From NCBI GenBank assembly GCA_937887565.1, contig CALABS010000010.1, positions 1 through 64,000 of the forward strand: DNA of 64,000 bases. Direction: 5' to 3'. The translations under genes were made by a program, and so were the position numbers. Below the pieces are notes generated by a model that was not told where the DNA came from, ran no database searches, and worked only from the letters and a program-made list of their open reading frames with translations. Of the stretch, positions 39,137 to 50,428 are shown piece by piece (the stretch's first letter is position 1; each line of letters opens with the position of its first letter). The stretch is from an uncultured Rhodospirillaceae bacterium. GTDB taxonomy: Bacteria > Pseudomonadota > Alphaproteobacteria > Rhodospirillales > Magnetospirillaceae.

Positions 39137-40555
39137 ATGGGCAAGGCGACCGGCTTCAAGGAATTCCAGCGTCAGACCCCGGGCTATGAGCAGCCCGAGG
39201 AGCGCGTGAAGCACTACAACGAGTTCACCAAGCCGCTCTCGGACGACGAACTGTCGAAGCAGGGCGCCCGCTGCATGGATTGCGGCGTGCCGTTCTGCCA
39301 CCAGGGCTGCCCGGTGAACAACATGATCCCGGACTGGAACGATCTGGTCTACCGCAACCGGTGGAAGGAGGCGATCGAGACCCTGCACTCGACCAACAAC
39401 TTCCCCGAATTCACCGGCCGCATCTGCCCGGCGCCGTGCGAGGCGGCGTGCACGCTGAACCTGCAGGACAGCCCGGTGTCCATCAAGACCATCGAGCACG
39501 CCATCGTCGAGCGGGCCTGGGCCGAGGGCTGGATCAAGCCCGACACCGCCAAGCCCCGCACCGGCAAGACGGTGGCGGTGGTCGGCGCCGGCCCGGCCGG
39601 CATGGCCGCCGCCCAGCAGCTGGCCCGCGCCGGCCATTCGGTGACGCTGTTCGAGAAGAACGCCTTTGTGGGCGGTCTGCTCCGCTATGGCATCCCCGAC
39701 TTCAAGCTCGACAAGCGCATCATCGAGCGCCGCGCCGCCCAGATGAAGGAAGAGGGCGTCGAGATTCGCACCGGCGTCCATGTGGGCGTCGACATCGCCG
39801 CCAAGGACCTGCTGGCCGGCTTCGACGCCGTGGTGCTGTCGGGCGGCTCGGAGAAGCCGCGCGACCTGCCGGTGCCGGGCCGCGACCTGGCCGGCGTCCA
39901 TTTCGCCATGGAGTTCCTGACCCAGCAGAACCGGCGGGTCTCGGGCGAGGGCGTCATGGGCGGGGCCGACATCCTGGCCACCGGCAAGAAGGTGGTGGTC
40001 ATCGGCGGCGGCGACACCGGCGCCGACTGCGTCGGCACCTCCAACCGCCAGGGCGCCGCCTCGGTCACCCAGATCGAGATCATGGCCCGTCCGCCCGAGA
40101 AGGAGGACAAGCTGGTCACCTGGCCGCTGTGGCCGAACCGCTTGCGCACCTCGACCTCGCACGACGAGGGCTGCGAGCGCCGCTGGTCGGTCGCCACCCA
40201 GTCCTTCGTCGGCGCCGACGGCAAGGTCACGGCGTTGAACTGCGTCGAGGTCGACGGCAAGTTCCAGCCCGTCGCCGGCACCGAGTTCACCCTCGAGGCC
40301 GATCTCGTCCTGCTGGCCATGGGCTTCGTCCATCCGGTCCATGAGGGGCTGATCGACGGCCTGGGCATCGAGAAGGATGGCCGCGGCAACGTCCTGGCCG
40401 ACACCGTCCGGTATCAGACCTCCAACCCCAAGGTCTTCGCCTGCGGCGACGCGCGACGGGGCCAGTCGCTGGTGGTGTGGGCCATCCGCGAAGGCCGGCA
40501 GGCCGCCCGCGCGGTGGATGAATACCTGATGGGCGCCAGTGAACTTCCGCGCTGA
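39137..40555 (+). CDS. gltD: Glutamate synthase (NADPH) small subunit
   Basis: The product is 472 residues. The N-terminal domain has the low-potential 4Fe-4S cysteines in [15 protein letters not shown] and [14 protein letters not shown]. The FAD site is [17 protein letters not shown] and the NADPH site is [12 protein letters not shown]. The C-terminal FAD segment is [17 protein letters not shown]. It oxidises NADPH and feeds electrons to GltB. A terminator follows. Confidence 0.97.
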   Translation: MGKATGFKEFQRQTPGYEQPEERVKHYNEFTKPLSDDELSKQGARCMDCGVPFCHQGCPVNNMIPDWNDLVYRNRWKEAIETLHSTNNFPEFTGRICPAPCEAACTLNLQDSPVSIKTIEHAIVERAWAEGWIKPDTAKPRTGKTVAVVGAGPAGMAAAQQLARAGHSVTLFEKNAFVGGLLRYGIPDFKLDKRIIERRAAQMKEEGVEIRTGVHVGVDIAAKDLLAGFDAVVLSGGSEKPRDLPVPGRDLAGVHFAMEFLTQQNRRVSGEGVMGGADILATGKKVVVIGGGDTGADCVGTSNRQGAASVTQIEIMARPPEKEDKLVTWPLWPNRLRTSTSHDEGCERRWSVATQSFVGADGKVTALNCVEVDGKFQPVAGTEFTLEADLVLLAMGFVHPVHEGLIDGLGIEKDGRGNVLADTVRYQTSNPKVFACGDARRGQSLVVWAIREGRQAARAVDEYLMGASELPR

Positions 40556-40581
40556 TACATAATCATTGGCTAATCATTATA

Positions 40582-40616
40582 GGGTCGATGCCTTATGGCA
40601 TCGGCCCTTATTCCTT
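40582..40616 (+). terminator. Intrinsic terminator after gltD
   Basis: An 11-bp stem (GGGTCGATGCC/GGCATCGGCCC, one G-T pair) with loop TTAT is followed by TTATTCCTT, 26 bp after the gltD stop. Confidence 0.75.
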
Positions 40617-40753
40617 CTGATATGCCTGTCGGTCATGGCCCCGTTGCGTCTCACGCGCCATGGATGAATTGACGTGGATCATCGCGTTGTGCTTTAAGCC
40701 CGAGTCCACTCTTAGGGGTGGGTGATCACTTGGAAAGTAGTCGGGCGACGGGC

Positions 40754-42442
40754 ATGTTTATTGATCATTGGCGCTTCCGGTCCAAAATTCTACTAATCGT
40801 ACTGGTTTCCCTGGTGGGCATGGCGGCGACCATGGCCCTGGGGCTGGCCAATCTTCGGCAGGAGCTGATGGACGGACGCCGCGCCAAGACCCAGCAATTG
40901 GTCGAGGTCGCCCATGGATTGATCTCCCACTATGTCAAGGAGGCCGAGGCCGGTCGCCAGTCCATCGACGACGCCAAGTCCAAGGCGCTGGCCGCCGTCA
41001 AGGCGCTGCGCTACGACGGGTCCGAATATTTCTGGGTGAACGACATGGTTCCCCGGATGCTGATGCATCCCATCAAGCCCGAGATGGACGGCAAGGATCT
41101 GTCCGGCTTTGCCGACCCGGCCGGCACCAGACTGTTCGTCGCCGCCGTCGAGACGGTGCTCAGGAACAGGGCGGGCTTCGTCGACTATATGTGGGCGAAG
41201 CCCGGCCATGACGCTCCCGTGCCGAAGGTGTCGTTCGTCAAGGGGATCGACGCCTGGGGCTGGGTCGTCGGTTCGGGGATCTACGTGGACGACGTCGATG
41301 CCCAGTTCCGGCGGGACGTTGTCGCGCAGGGGTCCATCATCGGGGTGGTGATCGCGCTTGTCCTGGCGCTGTCGTGGTGGATCGGCGGTCGCGCGGCGCG
41401 GTCCATGGCGTCGGTGACCGACGGGATGATGCGGCTGGCGGCCGGGGATACCGGCATCTCGCTGGAGGGGCGCGACCGCCGCGACGAGATCGGCGGCATG
41501 CTGCGCGCCGTCGAGGTATTCCGCGACAACGCGCTGGCGATGAAGGCCCTCGAGGCCAAGCAGGAGGATTCGCGCCGTCGTGCCGAGGAGGAGCGGCGGC
41601 AGACCCTGACCGCGCTGGCGCGGCAACTGGAGGAGGGGGTTTCCTCGACGGCGCACGCCGTCAACACCGCCGCCGGCCAGATGCGCGCCACCGCCACCGC
41701 CATGTCGGACACCGCCGAGCGCACCACCGCCGAGTCGTCGGTGGTGGCGGCCGCGATGAATCAGGCCAGCGCCAATGTCGAGACGGTGGCCGCCGCCGCC
41801 GAGGAATTGAACGCCTCCATCTCCGAGATCGCCCGCCAGGTCTCCGAGAGCAGCCGCATCGCCGGCGAGGCGGTGGAGGCGGCCAAGCGCACCGACACGG
41901 TGGTGCGGGGCCTGTCCGAGGCGGCGGCCCGCATCGGCGAGGTGGTCGGTCTGATAAACAACATCGCCGGCCAGACCAACCTGCTGGCCCTGAACGCCAC
42001 CATCGAGGCGGCGCGGGCCGGCGAGGCCGGCAAGGGTTTCGCGGTGGTGGCCGGCGAGGTCAAGAACCTGGCCAACCAGACCGCCAGGGCCACCGACGAG
42101 ATCGGCAGCCAGATCGCCGGCATCCAGGGCACCACCGGCGAGGCGGTGGCGGCCATCCAGGATATCGGCCGCACCATCGAGCGCATGAGCGAGATCGTCG
42201 CCGCCATCGCGGCCGCCGTCGAGCAGCAGGGCGCCGCCACCCAGGAGATCGCCCGCAACGTCGCCGAGGCCGCCGCCGGCACCCAGGACGTCTCCACCCA
42301 TGTGGCGGCGGTCAGCGACGCCGCCGGCCGCACCGGCGCCGCCGCCCGCGAGGTCCTCACCGCCGCCGACGCGCTGGCCCGCGATTCGCAGAGCCTTCAG
42401 GGCGGGCTCGAGCGCTTCCTGGACGGCGTCCAACGCATGTAG
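40754..42442 (+). CDS. Methyl-accepting chemotaxis protein with periplasmic single Cache domain
   Basis: The product is 562 residues from ATG 40754. GTG 40718 and TTG 40730 are in-frame alternatives, and AGGGGTGG fits TTG better, so the start is uncertain. TM1 (~11-31) is followed by a periplasmic sCache_2-type domain (~35-180) with [20 protein letters not shown] and [12 protein letters not shown], typical of receptors for small carboxylates. After TM2 (~190-212) come HAMP, then a signalling domain with tip [20 protein letters not shown]. No C-terminal docking peptide is present, unlike the receptor at 25457-28330. It is transcribed alone. Confidence 0.9.
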   Translation: MFIDHWRFRSKILLIVLVSLVGMAATMALGLANLRQELMDGRRAKTQQLVEVAHGLISHYVKEAEAGRQSIDDAKSKALAAVKALRYDGSEYFWVNDMVPRMLMHPIKPEMDGKDLSGFADPAGTRLFVAAVETVLRNRAGFVDYMWAKPGHDAPVPKVSFVKGIDAWGWVVGSGIYVDDVDAQFRRDVVAQGSIIGVVIALVLALSWWIGGRAARSMASVTDGMMRLAAGDTGISLEGRDRRDEIGGMLRAVEVFRDNALAMKALEAKQEDSRRRAEEERRQTLTALARQLEEGVSSTAHAVNTAAGQMRATATAMSDTAERTTAESSVVAAAMNQASANVETVAAAAEELNASISEIARQVSESSRIAGEAVEAAKRTDTVVRGLSEAAARIGEVVGLINNIAGQTNLLALNATIEAARAGEAGKGFAVVAGEVKNLANQTARATDEIGSQIAGIQGTTGEAVAAIQDIGRTIERMSEIVAAIAAAVEQQGAATQEIARNVAEAAAGTQDVSTHVAAVSDAAGRTGAAAREVLTAADALARDSQSLQGGLERFLDGVQRM

Positions 42443-42448
42443 GTGGGG

Positions 42449-43225
42449 TTATCCCCGGCATTCGGCCAGGGTGGCGCAAGGCTCGTCGGCGGTGATCACC
42501 AGTCCCCGGGTCTCGATGCGCCGGGGCAGCAGGGTGGCGGGGTCGAGGTGGACGCGGATCGGCGTGCCGTCCCATTTCTCGGGCTCCTCGAAGCCGGCCA
42601 GCGGCACGATGTCCGCCGCCAGCTCCACCGCCGGGAAGTCGCGCCACCAGATGGAGACATTCGTCCGTCCCACCACGCGGACCCGCAGGTCGTAGCGCCG
42701 CACGCCGTCGTAGACGGGCACCGTGAAGCGATCCGGGCCGTCGTGGAATGCCGCGCGGACGCCGTTTCCGACCAGCACCATGGCGGTGGCGGGATCGACG
42801 CCCCGGCGCAGCGAGTCCGGGACCGGCGGCGGCGTCCTGTCGCCGGGACCGGGGGCGGCCGTCCACCGGATGGTGTTTTCCACCAGCCGGGCGCGCGGGC
42901 CGGGCGGCGTGTAATCGACGCGGACGCCGCCCTCGCGCTTGGCGGTGCGCAGATGGTTGCGGTAGGTATCGGGCGTCGGGCGTCCCTCGGTCAGTCGGCC
43001 CTCGGCGGCACCCTCGACATCCAGCCGCAGGAACCCGGCCACCAATCCCTCGGTCGCCATGGACCACAGCGCCCGGTAACCGGCCCCGGTCTCGGCCCGG
43101 CCGAAGGTCGCCTCGCCCATGGGCAGCCCCATCCAATAGACATCGTAGCGCCAGCCCACCGGCGCCGCGGCCAAGGCGGCGGTCGGAAGCAAGATGGCCA
43201 GCATCGCGACAACCGCTTTGACCAT
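42449..43225 (-). CDS. Exported DUF3108-family protein
   Basis: The product is 258 residues from ATG 43225 after an AAGGAGG ribosome binding site. A Sec signal peptide ends around ALAA before APVGWRYDVYWMGLPMG, a typical DUF3108 opening with a beta-rich fold. LVGNGVRAAF, VYDGVRRYDLRV and a C-terminal DPATLLPRRIE follow. The family is periplasmic and of unknown function, often associated with lipid or envelope homeostasis. It is encoded tail-to-tail with the Cache receptor gene, only 6 bp apart. Confidence 0.75.
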   Translation of the reverse strand: MVKAVVAMLAILLPTAALAAAPVGWRYDVYWMGLPMGEATFGRAETGAGYRALWSMATEGLVAGFLRLDVEGAAEGRLTEGRPTPDTYRNHLRTAKREGGVRVDYTPPGPRARLVENTIRWTAAPGPGDRTPPPVPDSLRRGVDPATAMVLVGNGVRAAFHDGPDRFTVPVYDGVRRYDLRVRVVGRTNVSIWWRDFPAVELAADIVPLAGFEEPEKWDGTPIRVHLDPATLLPRRIETRGLVITADEPCATLAECRG

Positions 43226-43634
43226 GGCATCCTCCTTCCTGTCATATGGGGACGGACGTCCCGCCCGCCGGGGTGGGATCGCGACCGCCCTTGTCAACCA
43301 CCCAGAGGTCATAGTACGCAGGATGCGCTCGCTTCGCCGGGGGATGTGGTGTAAGTCCGACAGGCCCGATGGTGCGCTGCACAACGCCGTCCGGAGGGCG
43401 CGCCACGCAACAAAAGGACAGGACGGCGGCTCGCCGGATGTGTAACATTTCCCGGAACCGTCCCTTGGCAATGCCTGCCGGTCCAGGCATTCTGACCAGC
43501 CATTCAAGAACTACCCGTCTTTCGAGCAGGGGAAACGATAACGAAGATTGGAACGCCGAGGACACGCCGAGCCGACAGGCGCGCGTGACCGCCCCGCCCG
43601 GCGCTTCCGCTTCCAGAAAAGAACAGGAGAAGCC
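43226..43634. other. Intergenic region upstream of pntA
   Basis: About 410 bp lie between the divergent DUF3108 gene and pntA. A short inverted repeat (AATGCCTG/CAGGCATT, 43470-43491) could be an operator or a leader hairpin. No coding sequence with a ribosome binding site and no recognisable riboswitch is visible. Confidence 0.4.
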
Positions 43635-45224
43635 ATGTCCTTGATCATTGGTGTTCCCAGGGAAACGTTCGCTGGCGAGAAGCGGGTGGCGACCGTTCCC
43701 GACATCGTCGAGAAGCTGACCAAGCTGGGCTTCGCGGTCATGGTCGAGGCCGGCGCGGGCGCGGCCGCCAATTGCGATGACGACACCTATCTCGCGGCGG
43801 GCGCCACCATCGCCAAGGACGCCGCCGAGCTGTACGCCGCCGTCGACGTGGTCTTCAAGGTCCGCGCCCCCTCGCTCGAGGAAGTGGCGCTGATGAAGGA
43901 GGGCACCACCCTCGTCGGCTTCATCTGGCCGGCCCAGAATCCCGAGTTGATGGAGGCCATGAAGGCCCGCAAGCTGACCGTGCTGGCCATGGACTCGCTG
44001 CCGCGCCTGCTCAGCCGCGCCCAGAAGATGGATGCGCTGACCTCCATGGCGGGCATCACCGGCTATCGCGCGGTGATCGAGGCGGCCAACAATTTCGGCC
44101 GCTATTTCGCTGGCCAGGTCACCGCCGCCGGCAAGATTCCGCCGGCCAAGGTGTTCATCGCCGGGGCCGGCGTCGCCGGCCTCGCCGCCCTTGGCGCCGC
44201 CGTCAGCCTGGGTGCCATCGTGCGCGCCAACGACACCCGCGCCGAGGTGGCCGATCAGGTCAAGTCCATGGGCGGCGAGTTCGTCAAGGTGGACTACGAG
44301 GAGGAAGGCTCGGGCGGCGGCGGCTACGCCAAGGTCATGAGCGAGGGCTTCCAGGCCGCGCAGCGCGAGATGTACGCGCAGCAGGCGCGCGAGGTGGACA
44401 TCATCATCACCACCGCCCTCATTCCCGGCAAGCCCGCCCCCAAGCTCATCACCGCCGAGATGGTCAAGAGCATGAAGCCCGGCAGCGTCATCGTCGACCT
44501 GGCGGCCGAGCAGGGCGGCAACTGCGAGCTGACCGAGCCGGGCCAGGTGGTGGTCAAGCACGGCGTCACCATCGTCGGCTACACCGACTTCCCGTCGCGC
44601 ATGGCCAAGCAGTCGTCGACGCTCTATGCCACCAACCTGCTGCGCGTGGCCGAGGAACTGTGCAAGGCCAAGGACGGCACCATCGACGTCAACATGGACG
44701 ACGACGCCATCCGCGGCCTCACCGTCGTCAAGGACGGCGAGATCACCTGGCCGCCGCCGCCCCTCAAGCTGCCGCCGCCGCCGGCCCCCAAGGCCGCCGC
44801 CGCGCCGGTTCCCGAGAAGAAGTCGGGCGGCCACGGCCACGGCGCCGGCGCGCCCATGAGCGCCAGGGGCCTGGCCATCGTCTTCGGCCTCGGCGCGCTG
44901 GCGTTCTGGTTCGTGGGCGCCTATGCCCCCGCCGCCTTCCTGGGCCACTTCACGGTCTTCGTGCTGGCCTGCTTCGTCGGCTACATGGTGGTGTGGAACG
45001 TCACCCCGGCCCTGCACACGCCCCTGATGAGCGTGACCAACGCCATCTCGTCGATCATCGTCATCGGCGCCCTGGTCCAGATCTCGCCGCCCTTGGCCGA
45101 GGACGTGTCCAGGCCCGGTTTCTGGATCGGCCTGTTGGCCTTCGTCGGCATCGTCCTGACCTCGATCAACATGTTCGGTGGCTTCGCGGTCACCAAGCGC
45201 ATGTTGGCCATGTTCCGCAAGTAA
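43635..45224 (+). CDS. pntA: Proton-translocating NAD(P) transhydrogenase alpha subunit (fused PntAA-PntAB)
   Basis: The product is 529 residues from ATG 43635 with AGGAGA upstream. The NAD(H)-binding domain I (~1-385) has [17 protein letters not shown] at the start, [18 protein letters not shown] and the RANDTRAEV segment. A Pro/Lys/Ala/His linker (~375-405) connects it to a three- to four-helix membrane domain with [20 protein letters not shown]. In Rhodospirillum these two parts are separate proteins; here they are fused as in E. coli. With PntB it couples the proton gradient to NADPH formation. Confidence 0.96.
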   Translation: MSLIIGVPRETFAGEKRVATVPDIVEKLTKLGFAVMVEAGAGAAANCDDDTYLAAGATIAKDAAELYAAVDVVFKVRAPSLEEVALMKEGTTLVGFIWPAQNPELMEAMKARKLTVLAMDSLPRLLSRAQKMDALTSMAGITGYRAVIEAANNFGRYFAGQVTAAGKIPPAKVFIAGAGVAGLAALGAAVSLGAIVRANDTRAEVADQVKSMGGEFVKVDYEEEGSGGGGYAKVMSEGFQAAQREMYAQQAREVDIIITTALIPGKPAPKLITAEMVKSMKPGSVIVDLAAEQGGNCELTEPGQVVVKHGVTIVGYTDFPSRMAKQSSTLYATNLLRVAEELCKAKDGTIDVNMDDDAIRGLTVVKDGEITWPPPPLKLPPPPAPKAAAAPVPEKKSGGHGHGAGAPMSARGLAIVFGLGALAFWFVGAYAPAAFLGHFTVFVLACFVGYMVVWNVTPALHTPLMSVTNAISSIIVIGALVQISPPLAEDVSRPGFWIGLLAFVGIVLTSINMFGGFAVTKRMLAMFRK

Positions 45225-45235
45225 GGGGGGGCACC

Positions 45236-46648
45236 ATGTCCGCGGGTCTCGCTACCGTTTCCTATATCGGTGCCACCATCCTGTTCATCCTGAGCCTGGG
45301 CGGCCTCTCGAATCCCGAGACGTCCCGGCGCGGCAACATCCTGGGCATGATCGGCATGGCCTTGGCCGTCGTCGCCACCGTGTTCGGTCCCCAGGTCACC
45401 CTGGGCGGCCTGCCGTGGATCATCATCGCCATGGCCATCGGCGGCTCGGTCGGCCTGTATGCCGCCCGGGTGGTCAAGATGACCCAGATGCCCGAGCTGG
45501 TGGCGCTGATGCACTCGCTGGTCGGCCTCGCCGCCTGCCTGGTCGGCTTCGCCTCCTACGCCGACACCGCCCACGTCTTCGAGGGCGTCGAGAAGACCAT
45601 CCACGAGGTGGAAATCTATGTCGGCATCCTGATCGGCGCGGTGACCTTCTCGGGCTCGCTGATCGCCTTCGGCAAGCTGTCGGCCAAGATCGACGGCAAG
45701 CCGCTGCTGCTGCCGGCCCGCCACTGGCTGAACCTGGCCGGCCTCTTGGTGGTGATCGTCTTCGGCAAGGTCTTCCTCAACGCCGAGACCGGCTGGGGCG
45801 GCGGCTTCGCGCTCGTCGTCATGACCCTGGTCGCGCTGGCCTTCGGCGTGCACATGGTGATGGCCATCGGCGGCGCCGACATGCCGGTGGTGGTCTCCAT
45901 GCTGAACAGCTATTCCGGCTGGGCGGCGGCGGCCACCGGCTTCATGCTCAGCAACGACCTCCTCATCGTCACCGGCGCGTTGGTGGGATCGTCGGGCGCC
46001 ATCCTGTCCTACATCATGTGCCGGGCGATGAACCGCAACTTCGTCAGCGTCATCGCCGGCGGTTTCGGCACCGGCGGCGGCGCTCCGGCGGCGGCCTCGG
46101 GCGACGGCCAGCCGGCCGGAGAGGTGCTCCCCATCAGCGCCGTCGAGACCGCCGAGCTGCTCAAGGACGCCAAGAACGTCATCATCGTCCCCGGCTACGG
46201 CATGGCGGTGGCGCAGGCCCAGCACACGGTCTACCAGATCACCAAGCATCTGCGCGACAAGGGGGTCAACGTCCGCTTCGGCATCCATCCGGTGGCGGGG
46301 CGTATGCCGGGCCACATGAACGTGCTGCTGGCCGAGGCCAAGGTGCCCTACGACATCGTCATGGAGATGGACGAGATCAACGAGGATTTCCCCGAGACCG
46401 ACGTCGCCATGGTCATCGGCGCCAACGACATCGTCAATCCGGCGGCGCAGGAGGACCCCAATTCCCCCATCGCCGGCATGCCGGTGCTGGAGGTGTGGAA
46501 GGCCAAGACCTCCATCGTCATGAAGCGGTCTATGGCCTCGGGCTATGCCGGCGTCGACAATCCGCTGTTCTACAAGGAGAACAACCGGATGCTGTTCGGT
46601 GACGCCAAGAAGATGCTGGAAGAGGTCTTCGTGGCCCTGAACGGCTGA
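45236..46648 (+). CDS. pntB: Proton-translocating NAD(P) transhydrogenase beta subunit
   Basis: The product is 470 residues. About nine N-terminal helices (to ~275) include SHORT conserved polar positions such as HSLVGLAA and [21 protein letters not shown] Gly/Ala linker leads to the NADP(H)-binding domain III with [41 protein letters not shown] and [14 protein letters not shown]. It lies 11 bp after pntA and is followed by a strong terminator. Confidence 0.97.
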   Translation: MSAGLATVSYIGATILFILSLGGLSNPETSRRGNILGMIGMALAVVATVFGPQVTLGGLPWIIIAMAIGGSVGLYAARVVKMTQMPELVALMHSLVGLAACLVGFASYADTAHVFEGVEKTIHEVEIYVGILIGAVTFSGSLIAFGKLSAKIDGKPLLLPARHWLNLAGLLVVIVFGKVFLNAETGWGGGFALVVMTLVALAFGVHMVMAIGGADMPVVVSMLNSYSGWAAAATGFMLSNDLLIVTGALVGSSGAILSYIMCRAMNRNFVSVIAGGFGTGGGAPAAASGDGQPAGEVLPISAVETAELLKDAKNVIIVPGYGMAVAQAQHTVYQITKHLRDKGVNVRFGIHPVAGRMPGHMNVLLAEAKVPYDIVMEMDEINEDFPETDVAMVIGANDIVNPAAQEDPNSPIAGMPVLEVWKAKTSIVMKRSMASGYAGVDNPLFYKENNRMLFGDAKKMLEEVFVALNG

Positions 46649-46663
46649 CCGTCGCGGGTCGGG

Positions 46664-46696
46664 AAAGGCGGGCCCCGATCGGGAACCCGCCTTTTT
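46664..46696 (+). terminator. Intrinsic terminator after pntB
   Basis: A 9-bp stem (AAAGGCGGG/CCCGCCTTT) is followed by a T run (CTTTTTC), 16 bp after the pntB stop. It is a classic rho-independent terminator. Confidence 0.85.
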
Positions 46697-46771
46697 CATG
46701 CCCGATGAGCCCCCGCCGCCGGCGGCGGCGAGGGGAGCATCGGCTCGCGAAGGCGGACGGAGTCGGTCCCG

Positions 46772-46990
46772 TTACTGCTTGTCCGAGGCGTCGGACTGTC
46801 CCAGGCCCTTGAAGACGTCCGCCATGGAGGTGTATTCCGCCTCGGGCATCTTGTTGAGCGCGTCGATCAGCTCGGACGACGCATTCTTCTGCTGAGCGTA
46901 CTGGACGATCTTGTTCTTGTCGGCGGGGAAGTCGATGCCGGCCAGGGTCTGGGCGGCGTCATGCGGCGTGGACTGTCTGGCGAGAGACAT
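46772..46990 (-). CDS. DUF2795-family small protein
   Basis: The product is 72 residues from ATG 46990 after an AGGAGG site. The DUF2795 pattern is clear: LAGIDFPADKNKIVQYAQQK, then ELIDALNKMPEAEYTSMADV. These are small cytosolic helical proteins of unknown function, often stress-associated. It stands alone between pntB and the M48 peptidase gene. Confidence 0.75.
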   Translation of the reverse strand: MSLARQSTPHDAAQTLAGIDFPADKNKIVQYAQQKNASSELIDALNKMPEAEYTSMADVFKGLGQSDASDKQ

Positions 46991-47059
46991 CTCCCGTCCT
47001 CCTGTTGCTGAATGGCACTCGTACCGGCCAAACAGATGGACGTCCAAGCCTGTTCGCGC

Positions 47060-48154
47060 TTAATGCCGAAGCGTGCCGGGGCCGCCCGGATTCGCCTTAC
47101 CGCAGATCGCCCTCAGCGCCGCCCACTGCTCCGCCGGCAGCGCGGGCGAGACCGCCCGCTCCGGCCCGGCCCGGGTCACGGCGGCGGCCCTCGCCTCGGG
47201 GTCGGGGTGGGTGGACAGCCAGGCGGGCAGGGCGCCGCCCCTGGCCTCGCGCTCGCCGATACGGCGGAAGAAGGCGGCCATTCCGGCCGTCGAGACGCTG
47301 GCGGCGTCCAGCAGCCGCACCGCCCCACGGTCGGCCGCCTCCTCGTCATCACGGGAATAGGCGCCGGCCAGCAGGGCGGTGGCGCCGCCCGCCAGGGCGC
47401 CCGAGGCGTCCCCGGTCACCAGCGTCACCAACGCCCCCAACCCCAGGCCGCGAATCGTGGCGGCGGTGACGTGGCGCTCGGCGATATGGGTGAATTCGTG
47501 GGCCAGCACCCCGGCCACCTCGTCGGGGCCGAGGGCGTCGTCCAGCAGGCCCTGGAACAGCAGCACCGTCCCTCCCGGCAGCGCCAGAGCGTTGATCATC
47601 GCTTGGCGCACCACCACCACCCGCCGGGGCCGCAGCTCGGGGGCCAGCGGGGCGGCCAGCCTGGCGGTCAGCAGCGCCAGCGCGGCGTCGCCGGCCGGGG
47701 CCTGGCAGACGCCCCAGCGCTGTTCCATGCCCTCGGTCAGGGCGGCGCCCCAGCGGGCCTCGAGCGACGGCGGCACCAGCCGGGCGAGATGGCGCGAGGC
47801 CGCCGGCAGGCCGAGGGCGGCCGCCGCCAGCAGGCCCACCGCCGCGATCGCCGCCGCCGCCGCCTTCCAGCCGCCCAAGCGCTCGCGGGGGGTGGCGGTG
47901 ATGAACGGCGCCACCGTGCGGATGAACTCGCCGTCGGGCAGGATCAGGCGGGCGTCGGGATCGGCCAGGCAGCGCAGCCGCACGCCGCCCTTGCCGGGCA
48001 ATTGGCCGTCGGCGCGCAGGTCGGCGGTGGTCCAGAAGGCCCGCATCAGCCCGTCCTCGCCAAGGATGCGCAGGCCGGCGGGCGTGGCGCGCACCGTCAC
48101 CGGGTGGGCGGCGGCGGTGCGCCCGTCATGGAAGGTGGCCGGAAAATCGCGCAT
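47060..48154 (-). CDS. M48-family zinc metallopeptidase
   Basis: The product is 364 residues from ATG 48154; a GTG at 48184 inside the upstream gene is less likely. An N-terminal cytoplasmic-type domain (~1-95) precedes one hydrophobic segment (~98-118). The peptidase domain has zinc motif HEFTH in GVLAHEFTHIAERH and the third ligand Glu in RDDEEAADRGA. The C-terminal LSTHPDPEARAAAV is characteristic of BepA/LoiP-like enzymes. It is probably anchored in the inner membrane with a periplasmic active site for envelope protein quality control. It lies 13 bp downstream of a YjgN-type gene, a common pairing. Confidence 0.85.
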   Translation of the reverse strand: MRDFPATFHDGRTAAAHPVTVRATPAGLRILGEDGLMRAFWTTADLRADGQLPGKGGVRLRCLADPDARLILPDGEFIRTVAPFITATPRERLGGWKAAAAAIAAVGLLAAAALGLPAASRHLARLVPPSLEARWGAALTEGMEQRWGVCQAPAGDAALALLTARLAAPLAPELRPRRVVVVRQAMINALALPGGTVLLFQGLLDDALGPDEVAGVLAHEFTHIAERHVTAATIRGLGLGALVTLVTGDASGALAGGATALLAGAYSRDDEEAADRGAVRLLDAASVSTAGMAAFFRRIGEREARGGALPAWLSTHPDPEARAAAVTRAGPERAVSPALPAEQWAALRAICGKANPGGPGTLRH

Positions 48155-48167
48155 GCCGACAGGATGC

Positions 48168-49223
48168 TCAGAAGTCGCCGGCACCGTCCAGCACAGCGAT
48201 CAACCCCTCGCCGGTGCGGGGGCGGGCGGCGGTGCCCTGGGCCAGATCGGCGGCGTCCAGTGTCCCTTGGGCGGTGATGGCGGCGGCGGCGAAGCGGAAC
48301 GTCCGCAGCGCCGCCACCGGTCGCAGGACGCCGAGCGACAGGGCGGTGATCAGCCAGTTGCCGACCACCAGCCGGATCAGCGGCCAGGTCCGGACGTCGG
48401 CGGCGAAGCGCAGGCCGCCGAAACGGGTGCCGGCCGCCAGCTGGCGATAGACCGCCGCCCGGTATGCGGCGAGGGGTATGGCGATCGCCAGCGGGACGAT
48501 CACGATGACGACCGCGGAAAGCAACGGCACTAAGGAAGTTGCGTCTTCCCCCATCACCGCCACCAGCGGCATCGCCATGAACGCGGCGAAGCCGACCAGC
48601 CAGACCACGGCGAAGCGGTTGTAGACGGGGCCGGCGGCGGCGTCGCACTGGAAGCGGCGGGCGCCGAAGGTGGTGTTGGCGAGGCGGTAGCGGGCCAGCT
48701 TCATCTCGCCCCATGGTCCCGCCCATCCCAGGGTGACGACCGAGGCCAGGGCCACCAGCACGAAGGTCAGGCCATAGACGGCCGCCGACCCTTCCAGGCC
48801 GCCGCGGATGCCGCGCCACACCGTGCGCGACATCCGGTAGCGGTGGGCGCGGTACAGGCCGGCCCCGATCAGGAACAGGACGAGCAGGTAGACCGGAACC
48901 CCCAGCAGGGCGGCGGGCGGGAAGGTTGCCGCCGCCGTCTGGATGGCCGCCATGACCACGATCAGCGGCAGCAGCACCACCATCAGCACCACCAGGAAGC
49001 CGATGAACAGCTCCTTGCCGGTGCCGGTATATTCCAGGGGCTCGCCCCAGGCGGTGGTGTTCTCCCACAGGAAGCGCCGCACCCGGGTCTTGCCCCAGAA
49101 CCGGTAGAACGACAGCGTCAGGACGTTGAGCACGAAATTCCTGGCCGCCAGCCGGGCCATGGCGCCGGTGGCGCCGTGCTGTTCGAAGACGCGGCCGTCG
49201 GCCGGCGGTGCGAGTTGGTCCAC
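48168..49223 (-). CDS. YjgN/DUF898-family membrane protein
   Basis: The product is 351 residues starting at GTG 49223 with AAGGGG upstream. The DUF898 signature is seen in [20 protein letters not shown] followed by [21 protein letters not shown]. It recurs in the second half ([20 protein letters not shown]), indicating an internal duplication. Six or so membrane helices are visible. Function is unknown. The tight spacing to the M48 peptidase suggests a shared envelope role. Confidence 0.85.
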   Translation of the reverse strand: MDQLAPPADGRVFEQHGATGAMARLAARNFVLNVLTLSFYRFWGKTRVRRFLWENTTAWGEPLEYTGTGKELFIGFLVVLMVVLLPLIVVMAAIQTAAATFPPAALLGVPVYLLVLFLIGAGLYRAHRYRMSRTVWRGIRGGLEGSAAVYGLTFVLVALASVVTLGWAGPWGEMKLARYRLANTTFGARRFQCDAAAGPVYNRFAVVWLVGFAAFMAMPLVAVMGEDATSLVPLLSAVVIVIVPLAIAIPLAAYRAAVYRQLAAGTRFGGLRFAADVRTWPLIRLVVGNWLITALSLGVLRPVAALRTFRFAAAAITAQGTLDAADLAQGTAARPRTGEGLIAVLDGAGDF

Positions 49224-49379
49224 CTTGTTTCCCCTTGATTGCGTTGGCGCTGTCGCCGCAACCAAAACAAATGGTGCCCGCGTGGGCGGGCGGTGTAAAG
49301 GGCCATGGCCGGCGGATGGTTCGACGGACGGGGCGGGCGTGCTACACTCCGCCTTCCCCACAGCCGAAGGAGGTTTCCG

Positions 49380-50372
49380 GTGAGCGATTTCTCCGCCCTG
49401 ATGCTCGACGAGGCCGGCGGCAAGGTGACCGCCTCCATCCGCCGCCTGACCGATGCCGACCTGCCGGCCGGCGACGTCACCGTGCGGATCGAGCACAGCA
49501 CGCTGAACTACAAGGACGGCATGATCCTCAACGGCCTGGGGCGGCTGGTGCGCCAGTACCCGCATGTGCCGGGGATCGATTTCGCCGGCACCGTCGAGGC
49601 CTCGGACAATCCCGCCTGGGCGGTGGGCGACAAGGTGATCCTGACCGGCTGGCGGGTGGGCGAGGTCCACTGGGGCGGCTATGCCGAGAAGGCGCGGGTC
49701 AAGGGCGATTGGCTGGTGCCGCTGCCGGCCGGGCTGACCACCAGGCAGGCCATGGCGCTGGGCACCGCCGGCCTGACCGCCATGCTGGCGGTGATGGCGC
49801 TCGAGGACCACGGCCTGTCCCCCGACCGGGGCGAGGTGCTGGTCACCGGCGCCGCCGGCGGCCTGGGGAGCGTGGCGGTGACGCTGTTGGCACGGGCCGG
49901 CTACACCGTCGCCGCCTCGACCGGCCGCGCCAGCCAGCACGACTATTTGCGGAGCCTGGGCGCCCAGGTGCTGGTCGAGCGCGGCGACCTGTCCGGCGGC
50001 GCCGCCAAGCCGCTGCTGGCCGAACGCTGGGCCGGGTGCGTCGACAGCGTCGGCGGGCCGACCCTCGCCGCCGTGCTGGCGGCCATGAAGCTGCATGCGC
50101 CGGTGGCCTCGTGCGGCAATGCCGGCGGCGTCGAGTTGAACACCACGGTGCTGCCGTTCCTGCTGCGCGGTGTCAACCTGCTGGGCATCGATTCGGCCCA
50201 GTGCCCGACCCCGCGCCGGCTGAAGGCCTGGACGCGGCTGGCCGCCGAGATGCCGCCGGACCTGCTGGACTCCATGACCACCGGCGCCACCTTGGCGGAA
50301 CTGCCGGAGCTGGCGGCCAGGATTCTCAAGGGCGAGGTGCGCGGCCGCGTGGTCATCGACGTCGGGACGTAA
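49380..50372 (+). CDS. acuI: Acrylyl-CoA reductase / YhdH-type quinone oxidoreductase
   Basis: The product is 330 residues from GTG 49380, with a consensus GAAGGAGG site. It is a medium-chain dehydrogenase/reductase without zinc ligands. N-terminal marks are [16 protein letters not shown] and [13 protein letters not shown], the Rossmann motif is [16 protein letters not shown], and [15 protein letters not shown] follows. This matches the AcuI/YhdH group that reduces acryloyl-CoA with NADPH in 3-hydroxypropionate or dimethylsulfoniopropionate metabolism. The physiological substrate here is inferred. Confidence 0.85.
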   Translation: MSDFSALMLDEAGGKVTASIRRLTDADLPAGDVTVRIEHSTLNYKDGMILNGLGRLVRQYPHVPGIDFAGTVEASDNPAWAVGDKVILTGWRVGEVHWGGYAEKARVKGDWLVPLPAGLTTRQAMALGTAGLTAMLAVMALEDHGLSPDRGEVLVTGAAGGLGSVAVTLLARAGYTVAASTGRASQHDYLRSLGAQVLVERGDLSGGAAKPLLAERWAGCVDSVGGPTLAAVLAAMKLHAPVASCGNAGGVELNTTVLPFLLRGVNLLGIDSAQCPTPRRLKAWTRLAAEMPPDLLDSMTTGATLAELPELAARILKGEVRGRVVIDVGT

Positions 50373-50428
50373 CCTTCGGACCGCCTGGGTCGAACCCCAT
50401 ATGGAGGCGAGACCAAGGAGAGAGGCCC

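Noticed and set aside
35863..39159. Long open frame antisense to gltB (about 1100 codons)
   Set aside because: It is the mirror of a highly biased GC-rich gene, with His/Gln/Leu/Gly shadow composition and no ribosome binding site. gltB is fully conserved on the other strand.
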